Of a stretch of 64,000 bases of DNA, positions 9,475 through 17,250 are shown one piece after another. This stretch comes from Archangium sp. (lineage in GTDB: Bacteria; Myxococcota; Myxococcia; Myxococcales; Myxococcaceae). Every line of letters starts with the position of its first letter. Position 1 is the first letter of the stretch. The position numbers and the translations under genes were made by a program. Below the pieces are notes generated by a model. The model was not told where the DNA came from. It searched no databases and saw only the letters and a program-made list of their open reading frames with translations. The DNA lies in contig JAUYRZ010000029.1 in assembly GCA_030695565.1 (NCBI GenBank), positions 62,001-126,000 of the forward strand, written 5' to 3'.

Positions 9475-9514
9475 GCCCCTCACCCCGACCCTCTCCCGAG
9501 GGGAGAGGGAGAGA
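9475..9514. repeat. Dispersed GGGAGAGG-type palindromic repeat (murE-murF gap)
   Basis: One unit: CCCCTCACCCCGACC, then CTCTCCC, a GAG loop and GGGAGAGGGAG. On the minus strand it ends in GGGTGAGGGG upstream of the murF ATG, at a plausible Shine-Dalgarno distance. Confidence 0.85.
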
Positions 9515-9524
9515 GCGCGAGTGG

Positions 9525-11024
9525 TCAGACTCCCAGCGCCTTTCGCGCTTCTTCGAGATCGTCGAAGTGGGACTTCACGCCGTCGACCTCCTGGTAGGTC
9601 TCGTGGCCCTTGCCCGCGATGAGCACGGTGTCTCCCGGCTTGGCGAGGGAGAGGGCGAGCGCGATGGCGGCCTTGCGATCGGCTTCGACCAGGTAACCCT
9701 TCTCTCCCGTCTTGAACTTCGCCGGGCTCATGCGCCGCAGCTCGCCGCTCTTCTCGAGCCCCGGAATGATGTCCTGGATGATCTCGTCGGGATCTTCCGT
9801 GCGCGGGTTGTCTGAGGTGACGATGGGCAGATCGCACTGAGCAGCGACCTCGCCCATCAGCGGGCGCTTGCCTGCGTCGCGATCACCGCCGCAACCGAAG
9901 ACGACGATCAGCTTGCCCTTGGTGATCGCCCGCGCCGACTCGACCGCACGGGTGAGCGCGTCATCGGTGTGCGCGTAGTCGACCAGCGCGGTGATGCCGC
10001 CCTTCTCCACCCGTTCCATCCGCCCGGGCACCCGCACCACACGCTCGATGCCTTCCTGCACGTCTTTGCGTGACGCGCCCGCGGCCAGCGCGATGCCCGC
10101 GGCGCAGAGGATGTTGTCGAGGTTGTGCGCGCCGATGAGCGCGGACTTCACCACGATGTCGCCCGCCGGCGTCTTGAGCGTGGCCTTGATGCCGTTGCCC
10201 GTGAACTCCACGTTCGAGGCCGAGAGCTCGCCTGCACCTGCGCGCGAGAACTTCCACGACTGGCGCTTGAGCTGCCGCATCTCGTTGTAGACGCGGTTGG
10301 TGTACGTGTCGTCGGCGTTCACCACCGCCAGCCCACCGGGCGAGAGGTTCTCGGTGAAGAGCCGGCGCTTGGCCTGGAAGTAGGCCTCCATGTCCTTGTG
10401 GTAGTCGAGGTGATCGCGCGACAGGTTGGTGAAGCCCGCCGCCTTGAAGGTCAGGCCGTGCACGCGATCCTGCGACAGCGCGTGGCTGGAGACCTCCATC
10501 ACCGCGGTGTCCACGCCCGCATCCACCATCTCGCGGAGGATCTTGTGCAGCGAGATCGGGTCAGGCGTGGTGTGCGTCGCTTCACGGCTCTGGCCGGAGA
10601 AGCGAATGCCGATGGTCCCGAACAGCCCGACGCTGTTCATGCCGGCGAGCATGATGCTCTCCACCAACCAGGCGGTGGTGGTCTTGCCGTTGGTGCCGGT
10701 GATGCCCAGCAGCACCAGCTCACGCGCCGGGTTGCCGTAGAAGTTGCCCGCGACCAGCGCGAGCGCCTTCCGCGCCGACGGAGTGACGAAGAGCGGCACG
10801 GTCAGCCCGCTGATGGTCTTCTCGGACAACACGGCGACCGCGCCCCGCTGCACGGCCTCGTGGGCGTACTGCATGCCATCGGCCTTGGTGCCGGGCACCG
10901 CGATGAAGAGATCGCCCGCCTTGACCTGACGTGAATCGGCGCAAATGCCGGTGATATCGGCCTTCGCCTTCGTCGAGGCGACGGGTTCCGTTCCAACACC
11001 AGCAAGCAGCTCAGTGAGTTTCAT
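9525..11024 (-). CDS. murE: UDP-MurNAc-L-Ala-D-Glu--meso-diaminopimelate ligase MurE
   Basis: MurE adds the third stem-peptide residue to UDP-MurNAc-L-Ala-D-Glu. The 499-residue protein has ADSRQVKAGDLFIAVPG in the substrate domain, GITGTNGKTTTAWLVES as the ATP loop and TTPDPISLH. The DNPRTEDP segment contains the DNPR motif that marks meso-diaminopimelate specificity, as expected for a Gram-negative organism. The C-terminal GKGHETYQEVDG segment is typical of the family. The open frame runs to 11162 and into ftsI, so I start at ATG 11024, where the conserved N-terminal domain begins. The gap to ftsI is 34 nt. Confidence 0.95.
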   Translation of the reverse strand: MKLTELLAGVGTEPVASTKAKADITGICADSRQVKAGDLFIAVPGTKADGMQYAHEAVQRGAVAVLSEKTISGLTVPLFVTPSARKALALVAGNFYGNPARELVLLGITGTNGKTTTAWLVESIMLAGMNSVGLFGTIGIRFSGQSREATHTTPDPISLHKILREMVDAGVDTAVMEVSSHALSQDRVHGLTFKAAGFTNLSRDHLDYHKDMEAYFQAKRRLFTENLSPGGLAVVNADDTYTNRVYNEMRQLKRQSWKFSRAGAGELSASNVEFTGNGIKATLKTPAGDIVVKSALIGAHNLDNILCAAGIALAAGASRKDVQEGIERVVRVPGRMERVEKGGITALVDYAHTDDALTRAVESARAITKGKLIVVFGCGGDRDAGKRPLMGEVAAQCDLPIVTSDNPRTEDPDEIIQDIIPGLEKSGELRRMSPAKFKTGEKGYLVEADRKAAIALALSLAKPGDTVLIAGKGHETYQEVDGVKSHFDDLEEARKALGV

Positions 11025-11058
11025 GAAGCTGTGTCTTCCTGACCGCGCGAGGCGGCCT

Positions 11059-13086
11059 TCAACGAGGTGAAGCTGGCAAATGTCCTGCCAGCTCCACGGT
11101 GATGCGGGTTCCCTTGTCCACCAGGCTTCCCGCTGCGGGCTTCTGTGAAACGACACGTCCACTGCCCGCGAGATGCGGCTCGAGAGCCGCGGTCAACAAC
11201 TGTGCAACCGCAGCCCGGCCGGCGAGCCCTTTGACATCGGGAACCCGCACGGATCCTTCGGACACAACTTCTTCGGTGACCGTGTCCATCTGCTCCAACT
11301 TCTCCAACCCCAACACGACGACAGATTTGCCCTTCGGCTCCGGCCTGGCCGCCACCACCTTGACGGGCGGCGCTTCACGCGAGACCGGCGCGCCGAGGTG
11401 CGGCATGGCCTGCAGGGCGATCTCCTTGAAAGCGGGCGCAGCGACCAAACCGCCGTAGACGTCGGTCTTCGGCTCGTCGATCACGATGAGGATCACCGCG
11501 CGCGGATCTTCGGCCGGCACGATGCCCACGAAGCTGGCGATGCGCTTGTCGGAGTAGCCACGCGCGATCGGATCGACCTTCTGCGCGGTGCCCGTCTTGC
11601 CGGCCACCCGGTACTCCTCCATGCGCGCGCGGGGCGCGGTCCCCCCCTGCTCCACCACCGACTCCAGCATCGAGACCACGCTGCGCGCCGCCTTCACGCT
11701 GACGGCGCGGCGCACGGCGACCGGCTTGTTCTCCAGCAGCACCACGCCATCGGCGTCGACCACCTTCGAGACGAGGTACGGCTTCATCAACACGCCGTCG
11801 TTGGCCAGCGCCCCGTAGCCCGCGGCGATCTGCACCGCGGTGGCGCTGATGCCCTGGCCGAAGCTCTGGGTGGCCAGCGCAATCTCAGCGCGGGGAAACG
11901 GAATGGCGCCTTTGCCTTCCCCGGGCAGGCCGAGGCCGAACCGTTCACCGAAGCCGAAGCTCTTGTAGGTCTCCACCAGCTTGTCGCGGCCCATCTTCTG
12001 GGCGACCTTGGTGACGCCGATGTTCGAGCTGACCTGCAAGATGCCGCGCGGCTGCAGCAGGCCGTGAGGGTGCGTGTCGTGCACCACGTTGCGCCCGATG
12101 CGGAAGGAGCCCTTCTCGCAGTCGAACTCCGAGCTCTCGGAGATCACCTGGCGATCGAGCGCCGAGGCGATCACGAACGCCTTGAAGGTCGAGCCGGGCT
12201 CGAACGCATCGCTGGCCGCGCGGTTGCGAAAGGCATCGCTGTCGGAGCCGCGGGGCGAGTTGGGGTTGAAGCGGGGCCAGTTGGCCAGCGCGAGGATCTC
12301 GCCCGTGCGCGGGTCGAGCACCACCGCGGTACCCGCTGCGGCCTTCGCGTCGACGACCGCTTTTTCCAGCGCACGTTCCGTCACGTATTGGAGGGTCGAG
12401 TCGATCGTCAGGGTGAGGTTCGCGCCTTCGCTGCTCTGCGATTCATCGACGCCGTTGGTGAGCAGCTTGCGGCCCTTCGCGTCGCGGAACCCGGCCCGCT
12501 TCACGCGCTCGCCCGACAGCTCGTCTTCGAAGCTCAGCTCGAGGCCATCGAGGCCGTGGCTGTCGGTGCCCACCAGGCCCACCACGTGCGCGGCCAGCTC
12601 GCGCTGCGGGTAGAACCGGCGCGGCTCTTTCGCAAAACCGATGCCCGGCAACCCGAGCGCTTTGACCCGCGCGGCCTCACCGTCGGTGACCTGACGTTTG
12701 ACCCAGGCGAAGCGGCGGCCTTTCTCGAGGCGCTCCTGCAGCTCTTTGCCGTCGATGCCCAGCACCTTCGCGAGCTGGCGAGAGGCAGCGCGCACGTCGG
12801 GCAACATCGACGGGTCGCTCCACACCGAGTCGACCTCGACGGAGGAGGCCAGCTTCACGCCGCGGCGATCGACGATCTCACCACGCCGCGCGGGGATCTC
12901 CATCGCGCGCACGTATTGATCTTCGGCGTAGGCCTTGAGGCGATCCTTCTGGTTGACCTGAAGATTGGTGGCGCGCGCGAACACCCCCACCAGCAACGTG
13001 AAGAACACCGCCCCCAGGAGGAACACGCGCACGCGCATCCACCTGGTGGGGGGCTCCATCGGCTGCAGATTCTTCAGGTCACGCAT
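11059..13086 (-). CDS. ftsI: FtsI/PBP3, septal transpeptidase with PASTA domain
   Basis: FtsI is the class B penicillin-binding protein that crosslinks septal peptidoglycan as the partner of FtsW. The 675-residue protein has a short cytoplasmic tail, one membrane anchor (VFLLGAVFFTLLVGVFARA), a pedestal domain starting at RRGEIVDRRGVKLA, and a transpeptidase domain. The catalytic motifs are EPGSTFKAF (SxxK), VSSNIGV (SxN) and VAGKTGTAQ (KTG). The C-terminus (about 605-670) resembles a single PASTA domain, with VPDVKGLAGRAAVAQLL and VVSQKPAAGSLVDKGT. E. coli FtsI lacks a PASTA domain, but it is common in this phylum. The ATG at 13086 directly follows the ftsL stop. Confidence 0.95.
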   Translation of the reverse strand: MRDLKNLQPMEPPTRWMRVRVFLLGAVFFTLLVGVFARATNLQVNQKDRLKAYAEDQYVRAMEIPARRGEIVDRRGVKLASSVEVDSVWSDPSMLPDVRAASRQLAKVLGIDGKELQERLEKGRRFAWVKRQVTDGEAARVKALGLPGIGFAKEPRRFYPQRELAAHVVGLVGTDSHGLDGLELSFEDELSGERVKRAGFRDAKGRKLLTNGVDESQSSEGANLTLTIDSTLQYVTERALEKAVVDAKAAAGTAVVLDPRTGEILALANWPRFNPNSPRGSDSDAFRNRAASDAFEPGSTFKAFVIASALDRQVISESSEFDCEKGSFRIGRNVVHDTHPHGLLQPRGILQVSSNIGVTKVAQKMGRDKLVETYKSFGFGERFGLGLPGEGKGAIPFPRAEIALATQSFGQGISATAVQIAAGYGALANDGVLMKPYLVSKVVDADGVVLLENKPVAVRRAVSVKAARSVVSMLESVVEQGGTAPRARMEEYRVAGKTGTAQKVDPIARGYSDKRIASFVGIVPAEDPRAVILIVIDEPKTDVYGGLVAAPAFKEIALQAMPHLGAPVSREAPPVKVVAARPEPKGKSVVVLGLEKLEQMDTVTEEVVSEGSVRVPDVKGLAGRAAVAQLLTAALEPHLAGSGRVVSQKPAAGSLVDKGTRITVELAGHLPASPR

Positions 13087-13404
13087 TCAGTTCTTCTTCA
13101 CCGCGATGACCACCGTGGGCACCGTCATCTTGAGCTGCTCCCTGGCGAGCGGCGCGAGCTTGGCGGGCGAGGTGAGCGTGGCGAGCTCGACGGCCAGCGC
13201 GTCGTTCTCGCGCTGCAGCTCGTTGCTCTTCTGATCGAGCCGCGACAGCTCGTAGCCGAGCTTGACCACCATCACGCGCGAGGTGACGTGCACCACGCCG
13301 ACGGTGGAGATCAGCAAGACGGCCAGCGCCGCCGGGAGGATCTCCAGCAGGATGACGGAGAGAGACAGCCCGCCCTTGTTGCGCGCTTCGAGAACGACGC
13401 TCAT
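13087..13404 (-). CDS. ftsL: Cell division protein FtsL
   Basis: FtsL is a small bitopic divisome protein that works with FtsB and FtsQ to activate FtsWI. The 105-residue product has a short cytoplasmic N-terminus, one membrane helix (VILLEILPAALAVLLISTV) and a heptad-like periplasmic coiled coil (YELSRLDQKSNELQRENDAL). Sequence conservation in this family is low. The identification rests on size, topology and position between rsmH and ftsI. Its ATG overlaps the rsmH stop by 4 nt. Confidence 0.85.
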   Translation of the reverse strand: MSVVLEARNKGGLSLSVILLEILPAALAVLLISTVGVVHVTSRVMVVKLGYELSRLDQKSNELQRENDALAVELATLTSPAKLAPLAREQLKMTVPTVVIAVKKN

Positions 13405-14309
13405 GAGATCTTCTCCACGCCACGCAGCTTGGCGCTGCGGGATCGGGGGTTGGTTTCAGCCTCGGCTTCGGAGGCGACGATGGGTTTGCGGCTCAGCGCC
13501 TTGAAGTCGGCGCGCTGAACGCGGGTGATCGGCAGGCCTTTGGGGGTGTCATCGGGCGCCTCGCCACACAACGCGCGGAACGAGTGCTTCACGGCGCGAT
13601 CTTCGAGCGAGTGAAAGCTGATGATGGCGGCCCGGCCCCCCACCTTGAGCAGCGCAGGAATCGAGGCGAGCGCGTTCTCCAGCTGCTCCAGCTCACGATT
13701 GACCGCGATGCGCAGCGCCTGGAACGTGCGGGTGGCCACGTTGATGTCCTTGGGCCAGGCCTTGCGCGGCACGCCGGCCTTGACCGCGTCGACGGCTTCA
13801 CGCGTGGTCTGGGGCTTGCGCGCCTTGAGCTCACGCGCGACGCCACGGGAGTGCCGCTCGTCGGCGTATTGGTAGAGCACGTCGGCCAGCTCGTTCTCTG
13901 GCAGGCGCGCGATCAGCTCGGCGGCGGTCTCGCCGTCATCCGACATGCGCATGTCGAGAGGGCCGTCGTTCATGAAGCTGAAACCCCGCTCTGCCACGTC
14001 GAGCTGCGGAGAACTGACTCCGAGATCGAGGAGAAACCCATCGACCGGGCCGGGAACCAAGGAGGCCGCGTCACCGAACTCGCCGCGCACCGGCGTGAAC
14101 CGATCGCCGAACGGCGCCAGGCGAGCCGAGGCCGCCTCGAGCGCACGGGGATCCCGGTCGATGCCGAACACACGGGCGCCGCGCTGCAGGAGCGCCTCCG
14201 TGTGTCCACCACCACCCAGGGTTCCATCGATGATCACACGGCCCTCCGAGGGCTCGAGCAAGGCCACGGTCTCCGCCAGGAGCACCGTCTGGTGAACGAA
14301 CGCGCTCAC
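13401..14309 (-). CDS. rsmH: RsmH, 16S rRNA m4C1402 methyltransferase (MraW)
   Basis: RsmH methylates N4 of cytidine 1402 in the 16S rRNA decoding centre, using SAM. The 302-residue protein begins with HQTVLLAETVALL and has the SAM loop DGTLGGGGHTEALL. It continues with FGIDRDPRAL, the DLGVSSPQLD segment and RTFQALRIAVNRELEQL; SFHSLEDRAVKHSF lies near the C-terminus. The GTG start at 14309 overlaps the STAS gene stop (GTGA). The gene is normally directly behind mraZ; here a STAS gene sits between. Confidence 0.95.
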   Translation of the reverse strand: MSAFVHQTVLLAETVALLEPSEGRVIIDGTLGGGGHTEALLQRGARVFGIDRDPRALEAASARLAPFGDRFTPVRGEFGDAASLVPGPVDGFLLDLGVSSPQLDVAERGFSFMNDGPLDMRMSDDGETAAELIARLPENELADVLYQYADERHSRGVARELKARKPQTTREAVDAVKAGVPRKAWPKDINVATRTFQALRIAVNRELEQLENALASIPALLKVGGRAAIISFHSLEDRAVKHSFRALCGEAPDDTPKGLPITRVQRADFKALSRKPIVASEAEAETNPRSRSAKLRGVEKIS

Positions 14310-14695
14310 CCGTAGAGCAGGACACCGCGATCGAAGGAGCGCACGGCCTCTTCCGATTGCGAGAAGTAATCGAAGCTGTCGTGAGCGCCGGCGCTGCGGA
14401 AGATCGCGTGCAGGTAGGGCGACATGCCGGACAGCTTGATGTCGCCGCCCAGCTCGCGCAGCGTTTCGGCGCGGCGCACCAGGGGCTTCACGCCTCGGTA
14501 GTCGAAGTGCGTGACGTCTTCGAAGTCGATGACGATCTCCACGACGCCTTCGAGCGTTTTCCTCGCCAGCATGTCGGTGATGTCCTGGACGTCAGCTCGA
14601 TCGAGCTCACCCTCGAGCACCATGGTCATGATGCGCGACGTTTCTGTAGCGCGGTTCAACTGCTTCGTGACTGCCTGATTCGCCAGCTCGCTCAC
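14306..14695 (-). CDS. STAS-domain protein inside the dcw cluster
   Basis: A 129-residue single-domain protein resembling anti-sigma-factor antagonists (SpoIIAA-like STAS fold). It has MVLEGELDRADVQDITDML, IVIDFEDVTHFDYRGVKPL and GGDIKLSGMSPYLHAIFRSAG. In SpoIIAA the loop is D-S-S/T-G with a phosphorylated Ser. Here the equivalent positions (about 65-68) read DYRG, so the usual phosphorylation site is absent. The gene lies between mraZ and rsmH, overlapping rsmH by 4 nt. It is therefore in the division operon and may act by partner binding rather than by phosphorylation switching. No kinase-type partner is adjacent. The GTG start at 14695 matches the start of the conserved domain. Confidence 0.8.
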   Translation of the reverse strand: MSELANQAVTKQLNRATETSRIMTMVLEGELDRADVQDITDMLARKTLEGVVEIVIDFEDVTHFDYRGVKPLVRRAETLRELGGDIKLSGMSPYLHAIFRSAGAHDSFDYFSQSEEAVRSFDRGVLLYG

Positions 14696-14722
14696 TCGTT
14701 TCCCCTCTGAAAGTTTTGAAAA

Positions 14723-15175
14723 TCAGCCCTGCCGAAGCTCAGTCAGCACGCGCATCACGTCGGCCGAGTCGGCCTCCTGGCGCGCCTCTTCCTGGGCCCT
14801 GGCCCAACCGTCGCGTGACCACAGCTCGATCACCTTCACCATGCCGGCCCACACGAGATCCTTCTCGAGGCCCGCGTACGCACGCAGCTGCGGGGGAATG
14901 AGCACCCGCCCCAACTTGTCGAGCTGCAGCTCCTGGGCAGAGGCCACGTAGAGCCGGAGCAACGCCTTCACCCCGGGCTCCATGGGGTTGCGCCGGGCGA
15001 GCGCCGTCTCGAACTGCTCCCACTCGCGCACCGGGTAGCAGTGCAGACACTGATCGAGCGCCGTCGTGACGATCAACCGATCGTCGTAGCTGCCGACGAG
15101 GGTGTCGCGGAGCTTCACCGGGAAGCTCGTTCGCCCCTTGGCGTCGATCTGATGTTCGAAGACGCCACGGAACAC
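14723..15175 (-). CDS. mraZ: MraZ, transcriptional regulator of the dcw cluster
   Basis: MraZ is an AbrB/SpoVT-type DNA-binding protein that binds repeats in its own promoter and controls the dcw operon; in E. coli it represses. The 150-residue protein contains the two expected half-domains. The first is [20 protein letters not shown]. The second is [21 protein letters not shown]; both carry the D-x-KGR or DKLGR core. The GTG start at 15175 follows a GGAG stretch. It is the first gene of the cluster, and candidate operators lie at 15214-15249 and 15276-15293. Confidence 0.95.
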   Translation of the reverse strand: MFRGVFEHQIDAKGRTSFPVKLRDTLVGSYDDRLIVTTALDQCLHCYPVREWEQFETALARRNPMEPGVKALLRLYVASAQELQLDKLGRVLIPPQLRAYAGLEKDLVWAGMVKVIELWSRDGWARAQEEARQEADSADVMRVLTELRQG

Positions 15176-15213
15176 GTCTCGCTCGCTCCGTTTTCTTTGA
15201 ACGACTGCGCGGA

Positions 15214-15249
15214 AAAACCACCCGATCCACCCGTCTGCCCTGATCCACC
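15214..15249 (-). promoter_or_regulatory. MraZ-box-like direct repeats, group 2 (leader)
   Basis: On the minus strand three copies of GGTGG occur in a 9-base period: GGTGGATCA, a degenerate GGGCAGACG, GGTGGATCG and GGTGGTTTT. MraZ boxes are TGGG/GTGG-type direct repeats of about 10-base period upstream of mraZ. The spacing and position fit, although a 9-base period differs from the E. coli case. Confidence 0.55.
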
Positions 15250-15275
15250 ACCGCGAGGGATTTAGATCCGCTCGA

Positions 15276-15293
15276 TACCACTTTCTGCCACTT
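15276..15293 (-). promoter_or_regulatory. MraZ-box-like direct repeats, group 1 (at transcription start)
   Basis: On the minus strand AAGTGG occurs twice, 10 bases apart (AAGTGGCAGA then AAGTGGTA). The pair begins just 3' of the inferred -10 element, so a bound MraZ would cover the transcription start. This resembles published AAAGTGG-type MraZ sites. Confidence 0.6.
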
Positions 15294-15301
15294 GAGCCGC
15301 G

Positions 15302-15330
15302 AAAATAGGGGCACTTTTCAGAAGGGTCAA
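15302..15330 (-). promoter_or_regulatory. Sigma-70-like promoter of the dcw cluster
   Basis: On the minus strand TTGACC (15330-15325) and TATTTT (15307-15302) are separated by exactly 17 bases. They point at mraZ, whose start lies about 127 bases downstream, with MraZ-box-like repeats in between. Confidence 0.7.
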
Positions 15331-15374
15331 GAAAGCGGGATCAGGGCCCGGTGATCGCGTAAGAACTGGGGCTT

Positions 15375-16070
15375 GTGACGCCGGTTCGGCTCAAGGTCGC
15401 CTACAAGTCTCCGGAATCCCTATTAGGGGAGCTGACCAAGAGCGTCGGCCGGGGCGGGGTTCGGATCGAGACGAAGAAGGCTTTGCCGGTGGGGACGAAG
15501 TTCGTCTTCGAGCTCCGCTCACCCGGCGTAAGCGACCCAGTGGAGGTGCACGGCACGGTCTTGACCGTGAGCGAAACGGCCCCCGGGAGCTTCGTGCTGC
15601 ACATTCGCTACGAGGCGCCGAAGAACCGGTTGGGCCTCGATGGCGTGATCAAACGGATCTTCGAGACCTCGCAGTTCGACAAGAAGCGCAAGGCGCCCCG
15701 CATTCCCCTGCACGTGCGCGCCACCGAGAACCGGCCCGATGCGCCCACCTACCGGCTGCGCGACATCAGCGCGGGCGGCGTGGGCATCGACGTCGAAGCA
15801 GACACCCTGCCCCGCCACATCAAGGTCGGCGTCTCGTTCTTGATCCAGATGAAGCTGACCACCGGGGTGCTCAGCGTGCCCGGCCAGGTGGTGTGGGCCG
15901 TCTCGACGCGCGCCAGCGACACGATGCCGCCTCGGGTGGGCGTGGCCTTCGGCGCGTTGAACGCTCAGGTCTCGCAGCTGCTCACCGACTTGCTCACCCT
16001 CAAGGCGCTGCCCACCCCGCCATGGATCGCCCGCGTCACCTTCGGCGCTGATCTGAACACCACTCCTTGA
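15375..16070 (+). CDS. Tandem PilZ-domain protein (c-di-GMP-binding-like)
   Basis: A 231-residue cytoplasmic protein with two PilZ-like halves. The second half has the c-di-GMP motifs: KRKAPRIPLHV (RxxxR-like) and DISAGGVGIDVEAD (DxSxxG), then the beta strands VPGQVVWAVST and PPRVGVAFGAL. The first half (residues 1-95) has the matching SVGRGGVRIETKK and VEVHGTVLTVSE but no arginine motif. It is probably a non-binding or structural PilZ copy, as in the myxobacterial TIGR02266-type family. The GTG start at 15375 diverges from the mraZ promoter. Myxobacteria carry many such proteins; the target is unknown. Confidence 0.8.
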   Translation: MTPVRLKVAYKSPESLLGELTKSVGRGGVRIETKKALPVGTKFVFELRSPGVSDPVEVHGTVLTVSETAPGSFVLHIRYEAPKNRLGLDGVIKRIFETSQFDKKRKAPRIPLHVRATENRPDAPTYRLRDISAGGVGIDVEADTLPRHIKVGVSFLIQMKLTTGVLSVPGQVVWAVSTRASDTMPPRVGVAFGALNAQVSQLLTDLLTLKALPTPPWIARVTFGADLNTTP

Positions 16071-16315
16071 AAAGCCCTTCGCTCCACGCAGCCGCCGCCA
16101 ACCATCGCGCCCAGGTGCTTCGCAGCAGCCGGTGCGGTTGTTTTCATTGCCTGTCGATCTTCGAGCCGACCGCGATCACCAGTTGGGTCGACGACGACAC
16201 CACGGCGTTGTGCCCGGTCTGCGGCGTCAACGCGGTGGTGGGCTCCGACTCGGGCTCGTTCATCACCCGCGAGTTTCTCGAAGAGCTGAAGCGCCGCTGG
16301 TTCGACGGGCCGTGA
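16067..16315 (+). CDS. Small zinc-finger-like cytoplasmic protein
   Basis: Up to 82 residues, overlapping the previous stop by 4 nt through a TTG start; an in-frame GTG about 15 codons later is an alternative. The core has RCGCFHCLSIFEP, TAITSWVDDDTTALCPVCG and FITREFLEELKRRWF. The CxC...CPVC cysteines suggest a metal-binding ribbon. Proteins with this core are widespread and usually annotated only as cytoplasmic proteins; no function is known to me. Confidence 0.7.
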   Translation: MKSPSLHAAAANHRAQVLRSSRCGCFHCLSIFEPTAITSWVDDDTTALCPVCGVNAVVGSDSGSFITREFLEELKRRWFDGP

Positions 16316-16319
16316 GCCT

Positions 16320-17213
16320 TCACTCGATCCAGAGCTGACCTGCGGCGTGCCAGACCTTGCGCCCCAGCAGCCAGGTCTCGGCGTCAGCGGGCGCATAGCC
16401 GAGGGGAAAGAGCCGTTTGCGCCGCGCATCGCCCAGCCGCAAGGTGGCTTTGCCTTCCACGTCGCCTGACAACGTCTGCACCGTGCCGTTGGCGCCCTGC
16501 ACGTGGAGCTGCAGCCACGGCTCTTCGCGCGCCACGCCCATCACCTGCACGGCCGCGGCGATCTTCGGCACCACGTCACTGCCCCCTTTGGTCGAGGGAT
16601 GAGAAAGGAACGCGCGGGGCGTCAGCGTGTGGTTGGTCGTGGCGATGGAGAGGCGCTCTTTTTCGAAGGCGCCGTCGAGGGCCCGCCTGCGCACCGGCGC
16701 CGACGAGGCCTCCAGCCGGCCATGTTCGTAGACGTACTCGCGGCCGGTGAAGACGATCTGCCCGGCGTTCATCGCCCACTCCGTGAGCAACAACGTGCCC
16801 TGGGGCGTGAGCGCGTCGGGGCCCCAGTCTTGAACGAGCAGGTGCATCACCGTGTCGGTCTCGCCATCGACGATGGCCAGCTCCCAGTCGCGCACCGGCA
16901 TGCCGCTCGACTCCGAGGCCCGGCTGGCCACCAAAAGCTCGCTCCTGGCGTCACCGTCGAGATCGAGGCGCTGCACCACGAAGTCGGTCACCTCGCCGTT
17001 GAAGGCGCGTACGTCCCACTCCAGGTGGCGTTTGCCCGGGCCTTCGATCACCAGCCCCGGCCGCGCTTCACCGCTCGAAGGGACGCACTTGCAGATCTTC
17101 TGGCTGCCCTGCTGGGTGCACGCGGCGGCCTGGCACCCTTCGATCTCGACGGGCTGCGGGGCGGGCCACAGCGGAGCGGCGCACAGAATCAAGCTCAGCA
17201 ACATGAAGTGCAT
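16320..17213 (-). CDS. Secreted protein of unknown function
   Basis: A 297-residue protein with a signal peptide (MHFMLLSLILCAAPLWPAP) followed by a Cys-rich segment (EGCQAAACTQQGSQKICKC). The body is beta-rich and contains RLDLDGDARSELLVAS, a loop like those of FG-GAP or calcium-binding repeats, which usually describes quantities read from a structure. I recognise no enzyme motif. The start ATG 17213 is chosen because the signal peptide begins there; the open frame upstream overlaps the divergent gene. The 37-bp gap to the divergent gene must hold both promoters. Confidence 0.6.
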   Translation of the reverse strand: MHFMLLSLILCAAPLWPAPQPVEIEGCQAAACTQQGSQKICKCVPSSGEARPGLVIEGPGKRHLEWDVRAFNGEVTDFVVQRLDLDGDARSELLVASRASESSGMPVRDWELAIVDGETDTVMHLLVQDWGPDALTPQGTLLLTEWAMNAGQIVFTGREYVYEHGRLEASSAPVRRRALDGAFEKERLSIATTNHTLTPRAFLSHPSTKGGSDVVPKIAAAVQVMGVAREEPWLQLHVQGANGTVQTLSGDVEGKATLRLGDARRKRLFPLGYAPADAETWLLGRKVWHAAGQLWIE

Positions 17214-17250
17214 GTTGGCGCAGATGGAGGCGCAGTGCGAACGTCGGCCC

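Noticed and set aside
11173-13518. 781-residue plus-strand frame opposite ftsI and ftsL
   Set aside because: High GC content keeps antisense frames open. The ftsI product has all transpeptidase motifs, so this is a shadow.
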